64,000 bases of DNA from Riptortus pedestris. Taxonomy: Eukaryota; Arthropoda; Insecta; Hemiptera; Alydidae. The stretch is taken from positions 70,450,501-70,514,500 of the forward strand of contig CM032228.1 in the NCBI GenBank assembly GCA_019009955.1, written 5' to 3'. Below, piece after piece: positions 56,291-64,000 of the stretch (position 1 is the first letter of the stretch; the number at the start of each line of letters is the position of its first letter). The translations under genes were made by a program, and so were the position numbers. Below the pieces are notes generated by a model. The model did no database searches, had not been told where the DNA came from, and saw nothing but the letters and a program-made list of their open reading frames with translations.

Positions 56291-57156
56291 ATATTACTAC
56301 TAACCCAGGTTAGGTTTTTGTTTATAATAATATTCTCTGAGACAAACAGGAGTGAGGGTTATAAGGGAGGCCTTAAATTAAAAATAGCGATATTTCGTTT
56401 CCTATTGGTTTATCGTCAAACATGCGCATAACAAAAGCTGTTTATTTTGTTATTTGGAGAAATTTTTTTTAAGTACACTTTGGTCGTATACCGAATTATA
56501 AATGAGTCATACGCTAAAAATTATAGTGCAAGTCATCAATTTTATATGGCACAAAAGACTCAACCGAACTAAATGAAACTCCGTATGTGATTTGGTATTC
56601 CTCCCTGATTATAAGCTACATTAGGTAATATTTCGAGGTAAGAACAGGATTGTGGGTCATAAGGGAGATGTGAAATATAAAATAGGGGCATTTCGTAACC
56701 TATTCATTTTTCGGCAAACGTGCATATAACAGAAGTTATTTGTTTTGTTATTTAAAGTAACTTTTGTTATTTCCCGTATAATGAAGTGTGAATGAGGTAC
56801 ACACGAAAAACTATAAAAGGGATCAACAATGTTATAGGTCGCGAAAAACTAAATCTTAACTCCGTATTTTTGACTATAATAATATGATAATCTGATAATG
56901 ATGATTATGTTATCTATATAAAAAAGATACATGCACAGGAAACGAGTAATATAAAAATATTGTGTATTTTGTAGAATTAAGTACATAACAAATACTTTCA
57001 TTATTATCATATCCCCAGCACGCCGGACTCAGGTATAAATCCAAATCAGTGAGACGGGAAAATGTAAAAATACTGTACAAAATAAAGCTTCCCAAAAAAT
57101 ACCATTATCCTTCAGCCTCAAATGATTTCCCGTGCGAAGCCGGGTACCTTAGCTAG

Positions 57157-57369
57157 TTTTCAATAAATTTCATTCAACTCTGATTGTCTTCAGTGTTGTT
57201 GGATTTCCCTGACAGCATCCCAAATCCATGAGACGTAGTCGCACCCATAAGAATTCCTGAACAACCATTGATGCTGCCATAAACTAAGCTTCTCAATGTT
57301 CTTTTTTTCAGAACACTGCCACAGATGACTTTCATAGATTGAAAACATAACCGCAGATAGATTTACGGT
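57157..57369. other. Unassigned sequence
   Basis: A 60-codon minus frame (57190-57372) is not recognisable. Confidence 0.35.
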
Positions 57370-57515
57370 CACCTATGTCTCCTCCCAGTTCACATCCCAG
57401 AGTTGCGGCTTCGTCTTCCTGTCACATAGCCCAGCGTCATTCTTTATTAGAATAGATTCCATCTGAATCTGTCAAGTGTCATACTTATCCCTAGGGCTTC
57501 TATTTTTATCACATT
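57370..57515 (-). pseudogene. Copia gag N-terminal relic
   Basis: Minus translation with frame breaks gives VIKIEALGIS, then KNDAGLCDRKTKPQLWDVN. This tracks the order of the intact Copia gag at 7809 (VKIEPLERD, KNDAWDYVSGVKTRP, WDVAD). Short and decayed. Confidence 0.5.
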
Positions 57516-57794
57516 AACGCCACTTATTGTAACACACTTTTAGCACATTATTTCCAAACAGAAGTTAAGTCACATAATCTGTAAAAATAATTAGACAACA
57601 CGCACTTGTTTATATGTTAGTATAACCTAAAAATCTACGTAATATGTTCATATTACAGGATAATGTTGCTATGGCAACTTTTGCCTCCACAATATCAATG
57701 AAAGGGTTTATATTTGACCAGAGGTAGAGTGCAGGCAGAACACTTTGGATAGATTCGTCATTAAAATGTGTGATATAGTGCCGATATCAGTTTT

Positions 57795-57915
57795 TAGCAG
57801 ATTACCCTTTGGGAAAATCAGCTATTGAGGTGGTACTCAAGATGAGATTTTCGATAGATTTCTTTAAACGTCCATCGATCCTACCCGGGAGATAACAAAA
57901 ATGAGTTCCGCTCAA

Positions 57916-57984
<69 letters not shown>

Positions 57985-58392
57985 TTGTCTCTTAACGCTC
58001 TAGCGGTCGCAATTTTTTTTTTATCGTTACCAAACTCGATATTTAAACGTTTCATGTGAAACTAAAGGTCGAATTCGTTAATAGCTGAAATCCGACCAGT
58101 GGGAGGGGGGAGGTTTCGTAAATCTCAAATATCTCCATTGTTATGTGCCCGATTGAAAGATTGTATAGATTCAATCTTATTACAAATCCACCAAGATATT
58201 TGCATTATTCAGTTTTCGGCCTTAAGTAAATCCCCACTCCTACTCTTGTTATATTAACAATAAGCTGTTTTATTGCGAAGCACTTTATGAGAAACCTAAA
58301 TAACAAATATTGTTCTCATTAAACTTCTACCTTTTGAGATAAATGCAAATACGTGTGACGTAACGCAGTCTCTTCGTGACGGACTTTTATTT
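57795..58392 (-). mobile_element. DE copy, complete
   Basis: TTTTAGCAGATTACCCTTTGGG to GTGTGACGTAACGCAGTCTCTTCGTGACGGAC. TA tract 57919-57981. A long-form-like block and the last AAATCTGCTTAG are lost near the end. Confidence 0.85.
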
Positions 58393-58424
58393 TAATCTCC
58401 TTTCTCTCAAACGCGAAAAAAGCC

Positions 58425-58620
58425 CGTCGATCCAGGGCATTCGAGATCTACAAAGATTTCCACTTGCTGAAATGAAACACTACCAATATCTCACCACACT
58501 ACATACCATAACGATCAAACAAAAATTGCGTACGCCTGAGCGGTATCAGACAAATACAATATAGTATTATAAACGGCCCCCATTTTCGTCATAGATAGGA
58601 TAGATGGACCTTTGTGATAT
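58425..58620 (+). mobile_element. DE fragment, variant subfamily, internally deleted
   Basis: AAGATTTCCACTTGCTGAAATGAAACACTACC joins directly to AACGATCAAACAAAAATTGCG, then CATTTTCGTCATAGATAGG. Confidence 0.65.
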
Positions 58621-60182
58621 GGATGAAATACTACACTTGCACATAAATATTATTTTTTTTTATTTTTGTTTGAGAGCAGAACTGCTGTTGAAAACCGGGA
58701 GTTGGGTGTTACAGAATAACTCAAACTTACAAGATTTCTTAAACGAAAAAGTTATTGCTGCTTCTTGATGATAAAAGTTACTGACTCGTGCTATTGACAT
58801 TCCTGAAGATTATCGCAAAGGTTTAGTTGGACGTAAGCGGCTAGTGGGTTGTGGGATTTTCTGAGAGAGTATGTTGGTTTGGTTTGTTTGTTTGGTCTAG
58901 AGCAAATCTGGTGGGCTCATTCACATCCCGGAAATCAAAACTTCCTCAATATTACGAGGTCTTAGAAACGATATCCTCTGGGTTAGGGTCTTTATTGGAC
59001 ATCTTGATTTTAGGACTTTCGGAGCTTTGCCATCCGTTGTTGATCTCTCTCGTAAGTGGAAAAGCTGATACGTTTGAGAAGAGAGGCTTATGACGGAACA
59101 TGAAATGGTATGCTTATAGTAATAGACTATAGGTATATAGGAATGCCTGCTTTATATGTAGAGATAAGCTGTTGACAAAAGATTTAGTATCTCTGATATA
59201 TATAAGATTATGACGGCATAAGTAGGTCAAGAGCTGTCTTCTGGCTTTAATCAAAAGTAGAGTGATGTGAAAATTTCTGTATAGAGTTTTATGAGGATCG
59301 TGAGGTCTCATAAAACAGGAAGTTCTCAATTACTTTATTCCTTCCTTACTGTTATGACGGTTTGTTTTTTCTTATAGTCTTCTTTCACTTTATAGGTATC
59401 CATAACTTTATGAGATGGCTACTCTTTATTCCAAACTTCTTCCTCTTTTATTTCGACTCTTGTGTACTTGTGTATTGGTTGGAAAGATGGAATGTTGAAA
59501 TCCTTACCGCCATAAAAATATCAAATGAGCAGAATAGTCTGAATTATTACTGTAGAAAAAAAAAGAGTCTTTACAATCTTCTTTTGTATGTAATATATCT
59601 AGTTTCTGTTGCTGATGAATCTATAACATTTAAAGATAACGTAAAACATGTAGAGATTTATAGAAATTGCATACGAGCGAGTAGATCTCTAAATATTAAA
59701 AACATCCTGTATTCCATTATGTTTTACTTATCATATTTCATGAGGTACATTGTTTTGTCTACATTTAATTTATTCTATAATAATTTCATTTAGAATAATG
59801 AAAACTCGTTATATTAAGTTTGATATTAAGGTATTGAGATTTACTGGCACTTCGAAGTTCTCCACAGGCATTCAGATGAAATGAAACAAAAAAAATAGTT
59901 TTAGGATAAAATGTTCATGAGGGTTGAAAATAAAGTGAATTGTATTTTGAGCAGACTATGTTATTTTAAATGTAAAATATTACAGTTTTTCCAATAGTTC
60001 TATCCCTTGATTTATTTATTTCTATGTCGTATATTCTCTCTTTCAATAATTTCTGGAATTCCCTTTATTTATTGTATTTTCCGATTTGTTATTTCTTTTC
60101 AATTCTTATACCAATATCTATCCCTCTCCATCTTCTTCTTCCTGCCTCAAATAACTGAGTGATTTGCGGCCCAGTAAATTAG
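58621..60182. other. Unassigned sequence
   Basis: Two plus frames, 58851-59093 (80 aa) and 59362-59793 (143 aa, hydrophobic and AT-driven), show no recognisable domain. I see no splice, promoter or homology argument for either and leave them uncalled. Confidence 0.45.
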
Positions 60183-60234
60183 ATTTAAGCTATACTCACT
60201 AACATAAGTGTATGTTTGTGTGTGTGTGTGTGTG

Positions 60235-60277
<43 letters not shown>

Positions 60278-60900
60278 TTCTATATATAATTCTACTGAAC
60301 GTGTGTATGTCACTGAACTCCTCCTAGACGACTGGACCGATTTGAATGATTTTTTTTTGTATGCGTTTGGGTGACGCCCTGGATGGTTAACATTCGCAAA
60401 TCAGCCCGGAAGATGGAACAGGAGTGGTGGTTGGAAGGGAGGCCTAAAATTAAAAATAGCAATATTTCGTTTCCTATTAGTTTTTCGGCAAATATGCACA
60501 AAATAAAAGTTGTTTATTTTGTAATTTAGAATAACTCTTGTTATATTCACTTTTGCCGTATAACAAAGTATAAACGAGATATACACTAAAAAATTGAAAG
60601 TGGGAGCCAAGGATTTTATTGGGCATTTACGATTGAATCGAACTTAACAAAACTCGGTATGTGAATTAGAATTAATTCTTCCATGATTATAAGCAATATT
60701 AATTTTTTTAGGTTCGGGAATGGTGGTTATAAGGGAGGCCTGAATAAAAAATTCGCGATATTTCATTTTCTATTTGTTTTTAGGCAAACTTGCACATAAC
60801 AAAAGTTGTTTTCTGTGTTATTAAAAGTAGCTTTTGTTATAAAAATAATATCATTAAATTTAATATCCTAATCCCTTGATATATCATGCAGAACAACTTC
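60183..60900 (+). mobile_element. Helitron-like fragment after a (TG)n(TA)n tract
   Basis: TG/TA repeats 60208-60274, then TCTTTCTATATATAATTCTACTGAACG, ACTCCTCCTAGACGACTGG and GGGTGACGCCCTGGATGG. GGAGGCCTAAAATTAAAAATAGC follows, with a second, diverged copy of the last part near 60710-60830. The 3' CTAG end was not found. Confidence 0.6.
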
Positions 60901-61015
60901 TTTCGTGTCCGCTATTATATATATATATATATATATATATATCTTTACAGTCTTCGGGGATCTATAGCTGCCTTTACGAGTACCCTCATAACTGTTTAAT
61001 TCAACTCTAAAAATA

Positions 61016-61582
<567 letters not shown>

Positions 61583-61650
61583 TTAAAATATGCATGTTCT
61601 GTTTTATATTCACTTTGATGATATTTCATTGTTTTTCTAATAAACATATG

Positions 61651-61785
61651 TTGGTCTTAATCTTACATAGTAAACCAAGAGTAGCGTGTTCGATTCCCGC
61701 CTGGGCAATAGGAATTTATTTAGTGATGAAGCCCCAATTAGCCATAGTATCAAAGAGTGGACTTTAATAAATAATAATATACTAA
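61651..61785 (+). mobile_element. SINE copy
   Basis: GTTGGTCTTAATCTTACATAG, GCGTGTTCGATTCCCGCCTGGG, AATTTATTTAGTGATGAAG, ATTAGCCATAGTATCAAAGAG and a TAATAAATAATAAT tail. Internally deleted. Confidence 0.78.
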
Positions 61786-61799
61786 CGTTTTAGAAATCG

Positions 61800-62110
61800 T
61801 ATTAATGGGTGTTTTTAATTTTGTGGTCGAATAGAACGTCTTATTTTCCTTATGATCAACGTTTATAACATGTTGTTTGATTCTTTTTTTGATTGCTTGT
61901 GCTGATTCCCCTATGAAACATTATTATAGGCTATACGGATGATTCTCCAAGTTGTTAAAAAAATTTTGTATGATTTTGTCATGTCAGTTTCCTAAATAGC
62001 AGCTTTTCCAAAGAAAACCCAATAATACCAAAATGGTTCTCTGGTCATAAATTATGCCGATTGTGGCCTGTCCTTGATATCTCCCCTCGATATTGAAGTC
62101 AATATAAGAA
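61800..62110 (-). pseudogene. Penelope-like GIY-YIG fragment
   Basis: Minus translation contains CFIGESAQAIKKRIKQHVIN, then TTKLKTPINT, matching the YIGES...R-K-R-I-K-H core of GIY-YIG domains in Penelope-like elements. It is the same third family as 49065-49290. Stops upstream show decay. Confidence 0.55.
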
Positions 62111-62596
62111 GAAAAACTCCAAAGAATATTGCTCCTTAGACGGCCCTTAAGCGACTTAACCCGCTTAGGGGTTGATCGGGATCGGAACGAAAAGCTAAGT
62201 GAGTGATGTGCTGTATCAGTTACTAACCGGCTGATTGGAAGGACAGGAGGCTGCCGGACAGTAGCTGGAGGGGGTAGTATCAGGTGTTAAACCCCCCACC
62301 CCTCTCTCTCTCTTATCAACCACCCTTATCAACCCCAGTGCCGGCAACCTCCGATACAGGGCAGCCACCTGTGGAGACTAATGGCTTTATCGATTCTCTT
62401 CTTCGGGGGATTATCTTAGCCATAAATACACGTCAGACATTAATCTCCTTCCGTCACCATCCTCTTAGGCCCTCCTATAAACTATAATGTATAACCTCTA
62501 CCTACAGTACATCTTGTAAATGTAGGGCTTCCTTTACCGGCCCTATAAAAAATGACTCCTACCCAAAGGGCCCTAGATGAGAACCCATATAAACTA
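62111..62596. other. Unassigned, GC-richer sequence
   Basis: Contains CGACTTAACCCGCTTAGGGG and several CCC/GGG runs. No ORF or element that I recognise. Possibly another unlabelled repeat. Confidence 0.35.
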
Positions 62597-62695
62597 TTTG
62601 GTTGTTCCGAAAGTTAGTAGGGATTTTAAAAATAAGGTTTTATCTTAATACATTCAACCCATAATGGATACAATGGTTATTTTATGAATTTCCCT

Positions 62696-63318
62696 TCAGG
62701 AAAATCAGTTATTGCGGTCGTACTCATGACACGATTTTCGGAAAAATTTCTTCAAATATCCATCATTCCTAACCAGGAGATGACGAAAATGAGGTCGGTT
62801 CAAAATTATACATATATATTTGTCTGTTAACGCTCTAGCGGTCGTAATTTTATTTGATCGTTACCAAACTCGATATTTAATCGTTTTATACAAAAAGAAA
62901 GATCAAGCTCGTTAATGGCTGAAAAGGGACCAATGGGAGAGGTGGGTTAAGAAGGGGGATATTCGAAAATCGAAATATCTCTGTTACTATACGTCGTATC
63001 GAAAACTTGTATAGAAACATGCTTATTGCACATTAAATTTACTATTAATATTGATATATACATTTATTCTCTATCTTGAATATTAACCCAGATATTTACA
63101 TTTTTCATATCGGCTATTGTCGGTTTTGATCAGCTGAAAGTTTTCTTTCCTGTGGGAAGTTGGCACACCTGTTTGTTTACGTTTCAGGTCCTTCCTGACT
63201 GAAATATTTCTCATTACCATTTGTATTTATTCACTTAATATTCATGGTGGTGCTAAGTGTTCCCACTATGAAGATTTATCTATTGCATAACTTCACGAGT
63301 GTAATCTGCTTAGTTTAC
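62696..63318 (-). mobile_element. DE copy nested in the mariner
   Basis: GAATTTCCCTTCAGGAAAATCAG, ATGACGAAAATGAGGTCGG, very short TA (62810-62818) and CTGTTAACGCTCTAGCGGTCG. Then the long-form outer block (CTTTCCTGTGGGAAGTTGGC) and CACGAGTGTAATCTGCTTAGTTTAC. Confidence 0.83.
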
Positions 63319-63401
63319 AATATCACAATGTATTAACTGTGCAAACATTCATTAATTTATCTCTATGAAAAGTCAGTATGGCTAATTTTTGTTAACCGAA
63401 C

Positions 63402-64000
63402 ATGATCAACGAAGTCCATTCACGACACTTAATGGTTTTCTTTTACAAAAAGGGAAAAACCCAGTCCAAACTCCAAAAAAGATTTGACGATCCATTTGGT
63501 GGCAGCACTGTTCAGAAGTGGTTTTCGTGGTTCAGGTTAGGGGATGTATTCTGGAATACTGTCCCTGGGCTGGCTAAAGTTCATCGATCGATATTAAGGA
63601 AATCATGGCTATTTTTGCAAACAATCCTCGTTTTACTGTCGGTGTGATAGCTGTGGGAATAAATTCTAACAAATGAGGCGTTTTAGAATATCTGAAGCAG
63701 GCTGGGTACGCCTGTTGGTCCGATGGTTGCGAAGGTAACCTTATGGAATGAATTTCCACTTGTGTTGCATTACTTAAAAGAAATGTGGAGGATGCCTTTT
63801 TTAAACGAATAGTAACTGCCGACGAAAAATGAATTCTTTACTTAAAAACTAGCCGGAAAAGTTAATGGGGTTTGTCTGGAACAGCACTACTTGTAACGCA
63901 AAAGGCTGGTTTTCATCCAAGGAAGGTTATGCTCTGTATTTGGTGTGACTGGAAGGGACCAAAGTCTATGTGTAGAAAAAAATACTAAAAAGCCGAACAA
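63402..64000 (+). pseudogene. mariner transposase, frameshifted, truncated by window end
   Basis: The N-terminal helix-turn-helix part is HSRHLMVFFYKKGKTQSKL, then QKWFSWFRLGD. After an internal deletion and frame changes comes LKRNVEDAFFKRIVTADEK, with the first catalytic Asp. Then follow SGTALLVTQKAGFHPRKVMLCIW and CDWKGPKSM, with the second catalytic Asp. The third Asp of the DD34D triad would lie past the window. Stops replace conserved tryptophans (TADEK-stop-ILY). Inactive. Confidence 0.85.

Larger units (their letters stand above)
54673..57156 (+). mobile_element. Helitron, non-autonomous, containing a piggyBac
   Basis: Begins TCTTCTTATATATAAATGAATG after an A. Ends GCGAAGCCGGGTACCTTAGCTAG before a T, with a CCCG/CGGG hairpin upstream of CTAG. 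TC start, hairpin, CTRR end and insertion between A and T are the Helitron signature. Without the nested piggyBac (54763-56290) it is about 950 bp and non-coding. Confidence 0.85.
62597..64000 (+). mobile_element. mariner element, left end to window edge, with nested DE
   Basis: TTTGGTTGTTCCGAAAGTTAG follows a TA dinucleotide (62595-62596) and looks like a mariner terminal repeat. A DE copy interrupts the leader at 62696-63318. The broken transposase follows and the element runs off the right edge. Confidence 0.75.

Noticed and set aside
59362..59793. 143-codon plus ORF as a membrane protein gene
   Set aside because: Hydrophobic content follows from T-rich DNA; there is no recognisable motif, signal or gene context.

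Overview
This window is eukaryotic, gene-poor, AT-rich DNA built almost entirely of transposable elements. The TE set is piggyBac, Helitron, Merlin, hAT, mariner, Copia, a Gypsy-type solo LTR, I-like non-LTR elements, GIY-YIG Penelope-like elements and a tRNA-type SINE. That mix fits a metazoan, probably an arthropod and possibly an insect; no sequence here fixes the species. I found no intact host gene, rRNA, tRNA gene or CRISPR. Nearly every open reading frame is TE-derived or chance.

Layout. Positions 1-4115 are a 107-bp tandem array that runs off the left edge. From 4.5 kb onward the background is one very abundant dispersed family, called DE here: about 30 full or partial copies on both strands. 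A DE copy starts AAGTCCGTCACGCAGGGGCTGCG, then AGCAGATTTCCC. It has a variable middle with a (TA)n tract at one fixed place, and ends with a perfect palindrome and GGGAAATCTGCT. The 107-bp satellite unit contains the DE start on the opposite strand, so satellite and DE are related. Other elements sit in or between DE copies. These are a Copia element (6408-8835), Merlin (16.8-17.4 kb), Penelope-like elements (19, 28.5, 31.2-33.3, 49.1 and 61.8 kb), hAT (23524-24510), three piggyBac elements (29.6, 34.6 and 54.8 kb), a solo LTR (38867-39432), non-LTR elements (5.7, 10.6, 42.2 and 51.9 kb), a Helitron (54673-57156) and mariner relics (49.4 kb and the right edge).

Most notable: the Copia element at 6408-8835 has 175-bp LTRs that look identical outside two later insertions, a 5-bp target duplication, a primer-binding site and a polypurine tract, but no pol. 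Its single intact 391-aa ORF is gag plus the start of protease. This is fused in frame to about 60 residues that closely resemble the segment of the host splicing-associated protein ZRANB2 at and after its second RanBP2-type zinc finger. This looks like capture of host coding sequence by an LTR retrotransposon. Second: Penelope-like elements form a 0.5-kb-armed inverted repeat (31237-32971) whose ends carry a hammerhead-ribozyme core. The right copy keeps the core; the left copy lacks two bases at the predicted cleavage site.

Nesting gives relative ages. DE copies predate the Copia, solo LTR and non-LTR insertions that interrupt them, while other DE copies postdate the Penelope and mariner copies they interrupt. 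DE has therefore been active over a long period.
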